Source: Streptomyces platensis
Lineage (GTDB): Bacteria; Actinomycetota; Actinomycetes; Streptomycetales; Streptomycetaceae
Assembly: GCF_008704855.1 (NCBI RefSeq)
Contig: NZ_CP023691.1
Location: 7,750,001-7,814,000, forward strand
Length of the DNA stretch: 64,000 nucleotides
Reading direction: 5' to 3'
Within the stretch, counting starts at the first letter, position 1, and each line of letters starts with the position of its first letter. The notes below the pieces were generated by a model, which was not told where the DNA came from, made no database searches, and worked only from the letters and a program-made list of their open reading frames with translations. The translations under genes and the position numbers were made by a program. This document shows positions 26,109-35,082 of this stretch, piece by piece.

Positions 26109-26783
26109 ATGACCAGCACCGCCACCCCGCCCACCCGAGCACTGACCCTCCACGCCTGGCGGGACTACGACAAGGACGCCTGCGCCCTGCCGGGCATGAG
26201 CCTGGGCGCGGTCGACCTGACCGCGCCGCCGGACGACCAGGCCGCCCGGTTGTGGGAACTCGGGGCACGCCGGGTGGAGTTCACCGGGGAGATCGACCTG
26301 ACCGCGGTCGACGACCCCGCCGACGCCGACCGGGCCGTCCGGAGCCTGTGCCTGATCCGCGATCTGACCGCCCGTGCCGTACTGGTGCAGTGGCAGCTGC
26401 GGCTGCCCCCGGAGCCCGACGACGGCTGGCGCGACCTCAGCCACCTCCAGCCGCCCCGTACCCTCACCGGCCCCACCGACCCCGCCGCCGCGCTGGCCGA
26501 ATGGCGCAACGGGCACTATCTCTGCAAGTGCCTGTGGCGCCAGGGCCCCGGCTTCGTCCAGATCCGCGACCGCCGCTGGGGCGAACTGCGCCGTTTCACC
26601 GCCGAGGAGCCCGAATACCAGCAGGCGATCGACCGGCTCTCCTACGGCGCACCGCTCCGGGACGTGCCCCCGGCCATCGCCGCCGACTTCCTGGCGGAGC
26701 GCCTGGTCTCCCGCACCGGCCCGCTGCTGTGGTGGCTCCCGTACCGGGTGAACCGGTGGATCCAGGAGGCAATGGCCGTCTGA
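26109..26783 (+). CDS. Partner protein of the radical SAM enzyme (DUF5825-like)
   Basis: A 224-residue soluble protein with no catalytic motif that I recognise. It contains EWRNGHYLCKCLWRQGPGFV and RRWGELRRFTAEEPEY. Proteins of this kind (I believe DUF5825) are found beside radical SAM RiPP methyltransferases, so it probably assists peptide recognition or enzyme stability. It starts 48 bases after the methyltransferase with an AGGAG site, and a terminator follows its stop. The family name is from memory and uncertain. Confidence 0.65.
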   Translation: MTSTATPPTRALTLHAWRDYDKDACALPGMSLGAVDLTAPPDDQAARLWELGARRVEFTGEIDLTAVDDPADADRAVRSLCLIRDLTARAVLVQWQLRLPPEPDDGWRDLSHLQPPRTLTGPTDPAAALAEWRNGHYLCKCLWRQGPGFVQIRDRRWGELRRFTAEEPEYQQAIDRLSYGAPLRDVPPAIAADFLAERLVSRTGPLLWWLPYRVNRWIQEAMAV

Positions 26784-26839
26784 GGACCGGGCGGCAGCAC
26801 CGGCGCATACGCAGTCCTCGTCAGGCCGCGTCCGCTGCG

Positions 26840-26872
26840 GGGTGGGCCCGCACGACCCGTGTGGGCCCACCC
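26840..26872. terminator. Terminator between RiPP cluster 1 and the lectin gene
   Basis: A stem of 10 pairs (26840-26849 with 26863-26872) continues with CAC/GTG inside. It lies between convergent genes and can serve both strands. Confidence 0.75.
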
Positions 26873-26879
26873 TTCTGAT

Positions 26880-27938
26880 TCAGCTGTGGCAGTTCGTGAA
26901 GTCCGGGCTGGTCTGCGCCAGATAGATGCTGGACCGGCCCTGGTCATCGCTGCGCAGCGGGACCGTGACGGTGTCCTGCGCCTTCCACGGGAAGCCGTTC
27001 GCGTCGAAGGTCCACTCGCCGGTCACCTTCGTCGCCAGCTCCGACAGCGCCACCCAGCCGTACTGATGCGACGGCACGGTGATCACCAGGCTGTTGCCGA
27101 GGTCCGTCCGCAGGCCGTAGGTGACCTGGCCGGAGAGGGTGAGGCTGACGCTGGTCTGCACCGGGCTCGCCATGCCCGTGCCGAGGGTGGAGGTGAAGGA
27201 CACCCCGAGCTGGCTCGACCAGCCGGTGGAGGTGTTCAGCGAGAACGTCCAGGGCACCGGCGCCTCGGTGCCGTTGTACCAGACGGGAGAGACGCACTGC
27301 TTCGGAAGCGGTTCGGCCGGGGCCTGCGAACCCTTCGTCCAGGAGCAGGTCGCGGCGTCCTTCTGGCAGCGCTTCGACGCATAGGTCACCGCGGCCTTCA
27401 CCACGGCGCCGGTCGCCGAGGAGGGAACCTTCCACTGCTGCGCCTTGCTGCCGTTGCAGCCGTAGGTCTGCGTCCATGCGTCGTTGTACTGGGCGCCCAG
27501 CACGACATCGACGCACTTGTTGTCACCGGCGTTACGGATCATAAAAGTGTCGCTGGTACCGCTCACGGGCTGGAAGTACCAGCGCAGACCGGACGCTCCG
27601 GAACAGGACTGCTGCTTGAGCGGATAGCCCGCTCCGACGCACTTGCCCGTGACGTCATTGACGAGGGTGAACGATCCGTCGGCCTGAAGGCCGGCGTTCC
27701 ACTTCTGGTGGTAGCCCGGCGCGGAGTTGGTGACGATGAAGACACCGTCCCCGGTGTTGCCGTTCTGCACATCCAGGTTCCGGCCGTTGTTGACCGACGT
27801 GAACGTCAGTCCGTTCAGGCCCGAGCCGTCATCGGCCTGGGCCGTGCCGGTCTGCGTACCCAGGCCGAGGGCGACGGCGAGCACGGCGATGAAGACGGTG
27901 AGTGTTCTGCGTAAGCCGCTGTGTCCGGTCGGTCTCAT
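26880..27938 (-). CDS. Secreted ricin-type lectin with possible aerolysin-like C-terminal module
   Basis: A 352-residue protein with a Sec signal peptide (cleavage near TAQA, residue 35). Residues about 40-175 form a beta-trefoil lectin domain with degenerate QxW motifs (QKWNA, LRWYF, QQWKV) and paired cysteines. Residues about 180-352 are beta-rich and dominated by alternating Ser/Thr/Val strands (VSFTSTLG, SVSLTLSG), recalling the strand-loop region of aerolysin/ETX-MTX2 pore-forming proteins. The lectin assignment is firm; the pore-forming assignment is only a pattern impression. It is transcribed toward the RiPP cluster. Confidence 0.8.
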   Translation of the reverse strand: MRPTGHSGLRRTLTVFIAVLAVALGLGTQTGTAQADDGSGLNGLTFTSVNNGRNLDVQNGNTGDGVFIVTNSAPGYHQKWNAGLQADGSFTLVNDVTGKCVGAGYPLKQQSCSGASGLRWYFQPVSGTSDTFMIRNAGDNKCVDVVLGAQYNDAWTQTYGCNGSKAQQWKVPSSATGAVVKAAVTYASKRCQKDAATCSWTKGSQAPAEPLPKQCVSPVWYNGTEAPVPWTFSLNTSTGWSSQLGVSFTSTLGTGMASPVQTSVSLTLSGQVTYGLRTDLGNSLVITVPSHQYGWVALSELATKVTGEWTFDANGFPWKAQDTVTVPLRSDDQGRSSIYLAQTSPDFTNCHS

Positions 27939-28029
27939 ACCAGAACAACCCCCTTATGGATTCGGAGTGTTGGTGGTGTAGTCCACCGTGTTCCGCACGC
28001 TATCGCCCCCGCTGCCCCGGCGGCAGTGC

Positions 28030-29037
28030 TCAGCCGGCAGTGCGCTGTGCGCACTCCGCCGACACCTCGGCCTGCGCAGCCGTACGACTCCCGCGTGCGG
28101 CCTCCGGGACCTGCGCCCGCCCCTTCCCCCGCATCCGCGACACCGCGACCCCGCACAGGCAGAGGAGACCACCCAGCAGCGTCAGCCAGCCGGGGATCTC
28201 GCCGAGGAACAGCCAGGACAGGAACACGACGAGCACCGGTACCGCGTACGTCGTGGCACCCATCTTCCCGACGGTCGTACGGGAGATCGCATAGGCCCAC
28301 GTGGTGAACGCAAGGGCCGTCGGGAACACACCCAGGTACACGATCTGCAAGGTCGCCGACAGCGGAGCCCGGCTCACCTGCGACACCAGCTGGCCGGCGA
28401 ACGGCAGACAGGCCACCGCTCCGGCGAGCGCGCCGAACGTCGTCACCTGCATCGGTGTGGCGTGCTTCAGGGTCGGCTTCTGAAGCACCACACCCACCGC
28501 GTACGCCAGCGCCGCGAACAGACACAGCAGCACGCCGAAGAGAGACGACGTGCCACCGCCGGACATGGACAGCCCGACCACCACGGCCCCGGCGAACGAA
28601 ACCGCCATACCCGCCATCAGCTTCGGCGGGAAGCCCTCCTTCAGCAGCCATCCGCCCAGCAGCGCCATCAGGATCGGCCCGACATTGACGACCAGGGAAG
28701 CCGTACCGGCGTCCACATGCCGCTCGCCCCAGTTCAACGCGACCATGTATGCGCCGAACCACAGCACTCCGGAGGCGAGGATGCCCGGCCAGGCCTCGCG
28801 GGGCGGGAATCCACCACGCCGGGCCAGCAGGAGGGCGCTCAACACGACGGACGCCACCACCAGCCGGCCCAGCGCGAGCGCACCCGGCCCGAAATCCGCA
28901 GCGGAACTACGGATCGCGATGAACGACGACGCCCACAGCACCACCGTGACGCAGGCCGCGGCGAGCGCACGCCCATCCGCCCGGCTCACGGACCCGGCAT
29001 CGCCATCCACCGCTGTTGCTCCCACCCGTCGACTCAC
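28030..29037 (-). CDS. EamA/DMT-family transporter
   Basis: A 335-residue membrane protein with about ten transmembrane helices in two EamA repeats (first starting at ALAAACVTVVLWASSFIAIR, second at LFGVLLCLFAALAYAV). The GTG at 29037 was chosen because GGGAGG lies 8 bases upstream; the frame upstream of it is not hydrophobic. Such proteins export amino acids or other small metabolites. The C-terminal tail is Ala/Arg-rich. Confidence 0.88.
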   Translation of the reverse strand: MSRRVGATAVDGDAGSVSRADGRALAAACVTVVLWASSFIAIRSSAADFGPGALALGRLVVASVVLSALLLARRGGFPPREAWPGILASGVLWFGAYMVALNWGERHVDAGTASLVVNVGPILMALLGGWLLKEGFPPKLMAGMAVSFAGAVVVGLSMSGGGTSSLFGVLLCLFAALAYAVGVVLQKPTLKHATPMQVTTFGALAGAVACLPFAGQLVSQVSRAPLSATLQIVYLGVFPTALAFTTWAYAISRTTVGKMGATTYAVPVLVVFLSWLFLGEIPGWLTLLGGLLCLCGVAVSRMRGKGRAQVPEAARGSRTAAQAEVSAECAQRTAG

Positions 29038-29254
29038 TCCTGCGACCTCCCAAAGCCCGTTGCATACGCCCGGCGCGCACACATGAGCCGCCAGCTTGTA
29101 AGAGGCCGCACCGCGCTGACAAGCGAATACTGGTGCTGCCCGGGGCATGCCGACCCGCGCAGCCCCCGGATTTCCCCTAGGAGCCGTCCGGCCGCCCAGG
29201 GCAACCCGCATGTGCCGTGACCCGGCCCCGGCCGCAGCGGGCCGGCGCCCCGGC

Positions 29255-29830
29255 TCAGGACGCGGTGGCTTCCCAGGCCGCCTCGATCATCCGGAAGACC
29301 TCGTCCACCGTGGCCCCGGGATCGTCCGCCTGGCAGGCCAGCGCGTAGGCGTCGATGGTGAAACGCGCGGTCGCCCGGCAGGCCGTCGCGCTCCGGGACA
29401 GGTGGGGATCGGCGGCCAGGGCCGCTGCCAGCGCCTGCGCGTGACGCAGGTTCATCGACTCCTCGTACTTCCGCAGGGCGGGTGAGCCCTCGATCATGCG
29501 CCGGACGGGGGCGCTGCCCTCCGCCGTGCAGTGCCGCACCAGGGCCTGGACCTCGCGGTGCAGCGCCGGGATGAGCGGCTCGTGCGGAGGCCGGTCGGTG
29601 ACCGCCCGTGTGAGGCGCTGCTCGAAGTCCTGGTCGCGCTCGAACACCAGGGCCTCTTTCGAGGCGAAGTGGGAGAAGACCGTGGTGACGGCCACGTCGG
29701 ATTCGGCCGCCACGTCACGGATACCCACGGCGTCGTACCCGCGCTCCAGGAAGAGCCGCAGCGCGGTGTCGGCGATCTTCTGACGGGTCGCAGCCTTCTT
29801 GCGTTCGCGGCGTCCGGGCGGCTCGGTCAT
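29255..29830 (-). CDS. TetR-family repressor
   Basis: A 191-residue regulator. The N-terminal helix-turn-helix (IADTALRLFLERGYDAVGIRDVAAESDVAVTTVF) is typical of TetR, and the ligand domain is helical. It is divergent from the oxidoreductase gene, with only 70 bases between the starts. That gap contains a 15-base palindrome and a half-site repeat. It most likely represses both genes and is released by a small electrophile or aromatic ligand. Confidence 0.88.
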   Translation of the reverse strand: MTEPPGRRERKKAATRQKIADTALRLFLERGYDAVGIRDVAAESDVAVTTVFSHFASKEALVFERDQDFEQRLTRAVTDRPPHEPLIPALHREVQALVRHCTAEGSAPVRRMIEGSPALRKYEESMNLRHAQALAAALAADPHLSRSATACRATARFTIDAYALACQADDPGATVDEVFRMIEAAWEATAS

Positions 29831-29855
29831 GCCCTGACACTACCAGGTACGAATT

Positions 29856-29886
29856 CCTAACGGTTGTGAAACCCTAACGGTTAGGG
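29856..29886. promoter_or_regulatory. Probable TetR operator
   Basis: CCCTAACGGTTAGGG (29872-29886) is a palindrome with 7-bp arms around a central G. CCTAACGGTT also occurs at 29856-29865, so the same half-site appears twice, 17 bases apart. It lies 15 bases before the oxidoreductase start. Confidence 0.75.
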
Positions 29887-29900
29887 TTACGTTCGGCCGC

Positions 29901-30794
29901 ATGAGGAAAATTTGCTTCGCCGAGTTCGGCGGTCCCGAGGTCCTGCAACTGGTGGAAGCCGAGGAGCCCCACGCGGGCCCCGGTCGGATACGCATCGCCG
30001 TACGAGCGGCGGGCGTCAACCCCGTCGACTGGAGGATTCGGGAGGGCCAAGTCCTGGGAGCCCATCCGGTCGAGCTGCCCGCCGGGGTCGGACTTGACGC
30101 CGCCGGGGTGGTGGACGAGGTCGGCGAGGGCGTCGAAGGGGTCGAGGTCGGCGACCGCGTGTTCGGCGAAGGCGCCGACACATACGCCGAGTTCGCCGTG
30201 CTGTCGGCCTGGGCCCGCATCCCCGTGGGACTGACCTTCGACGAGGCGGCCGGGTACCCGTCGGTGGTGGAGACCGCGCTGCGCATCATCCGCGAGGTCG
30301 GCGTGCGGCCCGGGCAGACGCTGCTGGTCAGCGGCGCGTCCGGCGGCGTCGGGTCGGCGGTGCTGCAGATCGCCCGCGAGCGCGGCATCACGGTGATCGG
30401 CACGGCCGGGGCCGCGAACCAGGACTACCTGCGTGACCTGGGCGCCCTCGCCACGACCTACGGCGAGGGCTGGGTCGAACGGGTGCGGCACCTGGGCCGG
30501 GTCGACGCGGCCCTCGACCTGGCCGGCTCGGGCGTGATCCGCGAACTCGTCGAGCTCACCGGGGACTCGCGCAAGGTCGTCTCCATCGCCGACCTCGGTG
30601 CGCCGCAGCTGGGCGTCCGGTTCTCCGGCGTGGCCGGGAGCGTGCCGGACGCGCTCGCCGAGGCCGTCGACCTCATCGCCCGGGGCAGGCTCCACATCCC
30701 GGTCGAGAAGTCGTACCCGCTCACCGAGGCAGCGGCGGCGCACGCCGACAGTCGCGCCGGTCACACCCGGGGGCGCCGGGTTCTGGTCATCTGA
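29901..30794 (+). CDS. Zinc-free NADP-dependent quinone oxidoreductase (MDR family)
   Basis: A 297-residue medium-chain reductase. It has the GroES-like N-terminal half (AGVNPVDWRIREG; GLDAAGVVDEVGEGV) and a Rossmann half with SGASGGVGSAVLQ and GTAGAANQDYLRDLGA. The zinc-ligand cysteines are absent, as in quinone reductases. It is controlled from a shared 70-base region with the divergent TetR gene, so it is probably a detoxification enzyme induced by its substrate. Confidence 0.88.
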   Translation: MRKICFAEFGGPEVLQLVEAEEPHAGPGRIRIAVRAAGVNPVDWRIREGQVLGAHPVELPAGVGLDAAGVVDEVGEGVEGVEVGDRVFGEGADTYAEFAVLSAWARIPVGLTFDEAAGYPSVVETALRIIREVGVRPGQTLLVSGASGGVGSAVLQIARERGITVIGTAGAANQDYLRDLGALATTYGEGWVERVRHLGRVDAALDLAGSGVIRELVELTGDSRKVVSIADLGAPQLGVRFSGVAGSVPDALAEAVDLIARGRLHIPVEKSYPLTEAAAAHADSRAGHTRGRRVLVI

Positions 30795-30983
30795 GCCGCC
30801 GCCCGCCCGGCGTCCCCACGCCGAACAGCCGGTCACTAGCGAGTGGTGAAGCGTCGTCGGCGAAGCCGGGGCGGCTACGCCGCGCCCACCAGGGCGACTG
30901 CGGCGTCGTCCACCGAGATCCGGCTCGCCGTCGGCGTTCCCGGATGGGCCGGTCGCCGCCCGGTGCGGAGACGCTGGGGGCTG

Positions 30984-31085
30984 GTCCGGCCGATCATGTA
31001 ACTCGCTGGGCTCTCCCCTCTCGGGAGGGGGATGGCTGTGGCAGTGATGACCCGTGAGACTGCCGTTTCACATGATCGGCCGGAC
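30984..31085. repeat. 102-bp element bounded by 16-bp perfect inverted repeats
   Basis: GTCCGGCCGATCATGT at 30984-30999 is repeated exactly as its reverse complement at 31070-31085. A smaller C/G hairpin lies inside near 31015-31033. There is no coding frame and no clear target-site duplication. It may be a miniature inverted-repeat element or a long bidirectional terminator between convergent genes. The rest of the 296-base gap shows nothing. Confidence 0.6.
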
Positions 31086-31090
31086 GGCTC

Positions 31091-31726
31091 CTAGGCGTCG
31101 TCCGATGGGCGCGACTCGCGTCGCATCGCCCACAGTGTCGGCCCGCCGCCCGGCAGCTGGAGCTCCTGCTGCACGGTGAACCCGAAGTGCTCGTAGAACG
31201 GAAGATTGGTCCGCTTCGACGACTCCAGGGCTACGGGCATACCCGCCGCGTCGGCCTTGGCCAGCCCCGACCGCAGCAGGGCGGCCCCGTGCCCTTGGCC
31301 CTGGGCGGCGGGGTCGGCCCCCAGCACCGCCAGATGCCACTGCGGCTCCTGCGGGGCATGCTCGGCCGCCGCTTCGACGGCCTCCCGGAACAGGGCGGCC
31401 CGGTCGCCCAGGATGTCCTGGAGCTCCTCGATGGTCTCCGTGTCGGGCACGGCCTTGGCCATCGCCTCCGGCGGCACCCAGAACGCAGCCGCCGCCCCGG
31501 TACGTTCACACACACCGTGCCGGCCGTACTGCCGGGTGAAAAGGGTGCTGAAGTAACGGACGAGCCCCGCCGGACGGGCGGCATCGTCGGGAAAGAACCA
31601 GCGCATCATCGGGTCGTCGTCAAAGGCGTCGGCGAGGACCCGGCTGATGAGCGGAGCGTCGTCGATCGCGGCCGTCATCGGGGTGTTTGTGGTGTTGTTC
31701 CGGTTGGTTATCGGCATACGGGTCAT
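31091..31726 (-). CDS. GNAT-family N-acetyltransferase
   Basis: A 211-residue acetyltransferase. The acetyl-CoA loop motif QGQGHGAALLRSGLAKADAA and the C-terminal YEHFGF strand place it in the GNAT superfamily. ATG at 31726 was chosen among several close ATGs (31717, 31679); none has a strong ribosome-binding site. The much longer open frame upstream on this strand is not coding in character. Substrate unknown. Confidence 0.82.
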   Translation of the reverse strand: MTRMPITNRNNTTNTPMTAAIDDAPLISRVLADAFDDDPMMRWFFPDDAARPAGLVRYFSTLFTRQYGRHGVCERTGAAAAFWVPPEAMAKAVPDTETIEELQDILGDRAALFREAVEAAAEHAPQEPQWHLAVLGADPAAQGQGHGAALLRSGLAKADAAGMPVALESSKRTNLPFYEHFGFTVQQELQLPGGGPTLWAMRRESRPSDDA

Positions 31727-31812
31727 TCTGCACGCTCGATGATCTTGAGTTGCAGGGGGATCGGTTTGGTGTGGCACGTACAGACCGCCACCCCACTCCA
31801 CGGCGGCTGTGG

Positions 31813-32697
31813 TCACCAGGTCATGCGCTCGACCAACTGCTGCGTCGTTCGTGAGGGGTTGGCGGCGTGAACGGCCTCGGTGCGGTGTACCAGCCGTGGC
31901 TCTGCCACCGGGACGGCTGTGCCGCCGAGCGTCGTGGCGAGGGGGAGAGGGAGGGCGGCGAGGCCGTGGCCGGTGGTGGCGAGTGCGGCGAGGGCGTGCA
32001 GGTCGGTGCCGCGGTGGCGGATCCGGGGACGGAAGCCGTCGGTGCGGCAGATGTCGCGCAGCCGGTCGAGGGGTATGGCGGTGTCCGGGGCGTCGATCCA
32101 GTGGGCTTGTGCCAGGTCGGTCAGGCGCACTGTGCGGCGCCGTGCCAGGGGATGGTGGTGCGGGAAGAGCACGGCCAAGGGCTCCTCGGCCGCGACGAGG
32201 GTGGTGGCGGGCCCGAGGTCGGGCAGCGGGAGCGGGTCGCTGGGGGCCGCGGCGCCGTCGACGAGGCCGATATCGGCGCGTCCGGTGAGCACCTCCGCGA
32301 GCACCGCTTCCCGGCCCAGCGTATGCACCTCCAGATCCAACGAGTGTGCTGCGGCGCGCAGTTGGGACAGGGCCTGCGCGATGGCGGGGGTCAGAGCGGC
32401 GGGTGAGCAGGCGAGGGTCAGTCGCGTGGAGCGGGTGTGCCGCAGGCGGGAGATGTCGGTGCGGGCGGCGTCCAGCCGCAGCAGCAGGGCGGGAGCGTGC
32501 TCCATCAGCCGGGTTCCGGCCGGGGTGGGGGCGACCGGGCGGCGTTCGACCAGCCGGGTGCCCAGATCGGCTTCGAGGGCGGCGATGTGCTGGGAGACCG
32601 CGGATTGCGTATAGCCGAGGGCCGAGGCGGCGACGGAGAACGAGCGGTGGTCGAGGACCGCGACGAAGGTGCGCAGCAGATGTGGATCCATGGGCAT
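31813..32697 (-). CDS. LysR-family transcriptional regulator
   Basis: A 294-residue regulator. Its winged helix-turn-helix (DHRSFSVAASALGYTQSAVS) begins about 15 residues in, followed by a LysR effector-binding domain. The ATG at 32691 is an alternative start two codons downstream. It is divergent from the glutamine-amidotransferase-like gene with a 70-base shared region, so it probably regulates that gene. Confidence 0.88.
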   Translation of the reverse strand: MPMDPHLLRTFVAVLDHRSFSVAASALGYTQSAVSQHIAALEADLGTRLVERRPVAPTPAGTRLMEHAPALLLRLDAARTDISRLRHTRSTRLTLACSPAALTPAIAQALSQLRAAAHSLDLEVHTLGREAVLAEVLTGRADIGLVDGAAAPSDPLPLPDLGPATTLVAAEEPLAVLFPHHHPLARRRTVRLTDLAQAHWIDAPDTAIPLDRLRDICRTDGFRPRIRHRGTDLHALAALATTGHGLAALPLPLATTLGGTAVPVAEPRLVHRTEAVHAANPSRTTQQLVERMTW

Positions 32698-32767
32698 CAG
32701 GATCGCTAATGGCGCGTGCAGACATCATCGTTGGACCTGATGTGCCCTGGGTTGCAGGATCGTCGCC

Positions 32768-33478
32768 ATGAACCACACCGCACGTATCGCCCTGGTCGGC
32801 GACCGCTCCGACGCCGTCCGGTCCCATGCCCGTATCCCCGGCCTGTTGGAGGCGCTGCGGGTGCGGGACGGACTGGACCTGGACGCCTACTGGATCCCCA
32901 CCGAGGACGCCGACCAGGGCATGGACGGCTTCGACGCGGTCTGGGTGCTGCCCGGCAGTCCCTACCGCAGTGAGCGCGGCGTCCTGGCGGCGATCCGGGC
33001 GGCGCGCGAAGGCGGCATTCCCTTTCTGGGTACCTGCGGGGGCTTCCAGCACGCGCTGCTGGAATTCGCCCGCGACGTCTGCGGCGTGACCCGCGCCGGC
33101 CATGCCGAGAACGCCCCGGAAACCGCCGACGAGGACGCCGTCATCCGCCCGCTCGCCTGCTCCCTGGTCGGCCACGAAGGCATCGTCGACGTCACGCCCG
33201 GCTCCCGGGCCGCCCAACTGCTCGGCGCCGACCGTACGCAGGCCCGCTACCACTGCAACTACGGCCCCAACCCCGACTACCTCGATGTCCTGCGGGCACA
33301 CGGAATGGCCTTCACCGGCACCGATGAATCCGGCGAGCTGCGCATCGCCGAACTGCCCGCTCACCCCTTCTTCCTGGCCACCCTCTTCCAGCCTGAGCTG
33401 GACGGCGACGGCACCCGGGCGCACCCGCTGATCACCGGCCTGGCCTCGGCCGCCGTGGACCACCTCGGCGCTCGATAA
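32768..33478 (+). CDS. CTP-synthase C-terminal-like glutamine amidotransferase
   Basis: A 236-residue class I amidotransferase-like protein. The nucleophile elbow GTCGGFQHALLEF carries the Cys, and HPFFLATLFQPEL carries the His and Glu of the triad. It resembles the amidotransferase half of CTP synthase without the synthase domain. The partner that would use the ammonia is not encoded here. Divergent from a LysR regulator. Confidence 0.8.
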   Translation: MNHTARIALVGDRSDAVRSHARIPGLLEALRVRDGLDLDAYWIPTEDADQGMDGFDAVWVLPGSPYRSERGVLAAIRAAREGGIPFLGTCGGFQHALLEFARDVCGVTRAGHAENAPETADEDAVIRPLACSLVGHEGIVDVTPGSRAAQLLGADRTQARYHCNYGPNPDYLDVLRAHGMAFTGTDESGELRIAELPAHPFFLATLFQPELDGDGTRAHPLITGLASAAVDHLGAR

Positions 33479-33861
33479 GCGCGCCCGGCCACCGACCCAA
33501 GTGGAGCCGGCCGCTCCCGGGGCGGACCCGGACACTCCCGGACGAGTTCCGGCCATTGGGCGGCGGAATCGTCCCGACCGGTCATGGGTGCGGTAGGAAA
33601 GGGGCCGGTCCGCGGAAACTTCCCATCCAGGGAGGTTGAGGGAGTTCTCGGTACGTCACGGACGTGTGCGTGGCATGCCCGAGGTGGTGCGGGGAGGGTA
33701 ATCGCTCCGCGCGGCCGTGAGGTGAGGTGGTCGGCCCCCGCCTCTCCCGTGAGCGCACCGAACGAACAGCTCCCCTCCGGCATTGCCGGGTCCTTCCCGT
33801 CGTGCACCGGCTGATTCCGGTGCCGACGGGGGCCATTCCCGTGTTCTCGGAAACGGAGACC
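33479..33861. other. Intergenic region
   Basis: About 380 bases with no convincing gene. Short frames lack ribosome-binding sites and coding bias. Likely promoter region of the secreted protein starting at 33862. Confidence 0.35.
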
Positions 33862-34995
33862 ATGATGCGAAGACCCATCCGTGCCGCGGTGGCGGTGGTC
33901 GCGACCGCGTTCCTCGTGCCTCTGCTGACGGCGGGTCCGGCGCCCGCCTTGTCGGGCCGGTCCACCGACGGCGCCCGTAAGCCCGCCGACTGCCGGCCCG
34001 CCCTCCAGGTCCTGGCCTCTCTGCCGGGCTCAGGCGGCAGTCAGGTCAAGGGACTTGGGCCGACCGCCCTGGCGGTGGGGGCATCGCGCGGGCTGCCCGT
34101 GTACTGGACGGGGACCCGGGTCCATCGCGTACCGCTGCCCGCCGGATTCACCGGTGGTGAGGTCGCGGCCGTCAACGCGAAGGGGCTGATGGTCGGTTCG
34201 CTGCACGCCGCGGGCCGTACCGCCGCCTTCAGCTTCCGCGCCGGCGCCCGCGCGGTGACCCTGCTGCCGGAAGGGGCCCATGCGGCGGACGTCAACGACC
34301 ACGGGCTGATCGTCGGTGACGCGGTCAAGGACGGCTCTCTCGTCGGCCTCGAATGGGAGGGCACGCGGATCCTGCGTCGGCTCGCGCCACCGGCCGGGTA
34401 CTCGCTGACCTCGGTGACCGCCCTCAACAACGCCGGTCAGATCGCCGGTTCCGGCGAGGCCGTCAAGGACGACGAGTCGTGGTCGGCGGGCGTCGTCTGG
34501 CCCGCCAGGAGGGGTGCCGCGGCCGTACCGCTCCAGCGCTTCTGGCCCGCGGGAGTGCCCTACGACTTCTGGTACCCCCGCGACATCGACCGCGCCGGAC
34601 GCATCGTGGGCACCCACGACTACACCCGTCTGGACACCCGGACTCCCACTCAGTGGCTGCCCCCGTACACGACCGAGAGCGAACCGGGGCTGCTCGGGGA
34701 GCGCACCAGCGGCACCTTCGAAGCCATCAGCCCCACCACCAACGTGAGTGTGGGCACCGCCTCGGACAGTCACATGGTCGGGCCCTTCCCGCCGGAGACG
34801 GCGCCCCCGGAGCAGGCGCAGATATGGCCGGGCACCGGCCCCCTGCTGGCGCTGCCCCGGCTCTCCCCGGAGGGCGCCTCCCAGGCGTACGCCGTCAGCG
34901 ACGACCAGCGCGTCGGCGGCTCCGCGGCCGATGCCAGGTCGACCACCCGCGCCGTCATCTGGACCTGTGCGCTTCGGCAGGCATACCGGCCCTGA
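33862..34995 (+). CDS. Secreted HAF-repeat/beta-propeller-like protein
   Basis: A 377-residue protein with a Sec signal peptide (about 1-30, ending PAPALS). The mature part repeats motifs of the form AVNAKGLMVGS, DVNDHGLIVGD, ALNNAGQIAGS and DIDRAGRIVGT at about 45-residue spacing. These are the pattern of extracellular HAF-type repeats that build a beta-propeller. Two ATGs lie in tandem (33862, 33865). It has no catalytic signature; function unknown. Confidence 0.75.
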   Translation: MMRRPIRAAVAVVATAFLVPLLTAGPAPALSGRSTDGARKPADCRPALQVLASLPGSGGSQVKGLGPTALAVGASRGLPVYWTGTRVHRVPLPAGFTGGEVAAVNAKGLMVGSLHAAGRTAAFSFRAGARAVTLLPEGAHAADVNDHGLIVGDAVKDGSLVGLEWEGTRILRRLAPPAGYSLTSVTALNNAGQIAGSGEAVKDDESWSAGVVWPARRGAAAVPLQRFWPAGVPYDFWYPRDIDRAGRIVGTHDYTRLDTRTPTQWLPPYTTESEPGLLGERTSGTFEAISPTTNVSVGTASDSHMVGPFPPETAPPEQAQIWPGTGPLLALPRLSPEGASQAYAVSDDQRVGGSAADARSTTRAVIWTCALRQAYRP

Positions 34996-35038
34996 CGCCA
35001 GGGTGCCGGTCACGGCCTTCCCGCGCCGTACGTGACAC

Positions 35039-35074
35039 GGGGCGCCCGGCGAGCAAGCCGGCGCCGGGCGCCCC
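35039..35074. terminator. Bidirectional terminator
   Basis: A perfect 13-bp stem (35039-35051 with 35062-35074) and 10-base loop lie between the convergent HAF-repeat and tsaD genes. Confidence 0.75.
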
Positions 35075-35082
35075 GGCCCCGT

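Noticed and set aside
31727..33556. Long minus-strand extension of the acetyltransferase frame
   Set aside because: It runs antisense across the amidotransferase gene and has no domain; the acetyltransferase family match starts near 31720.
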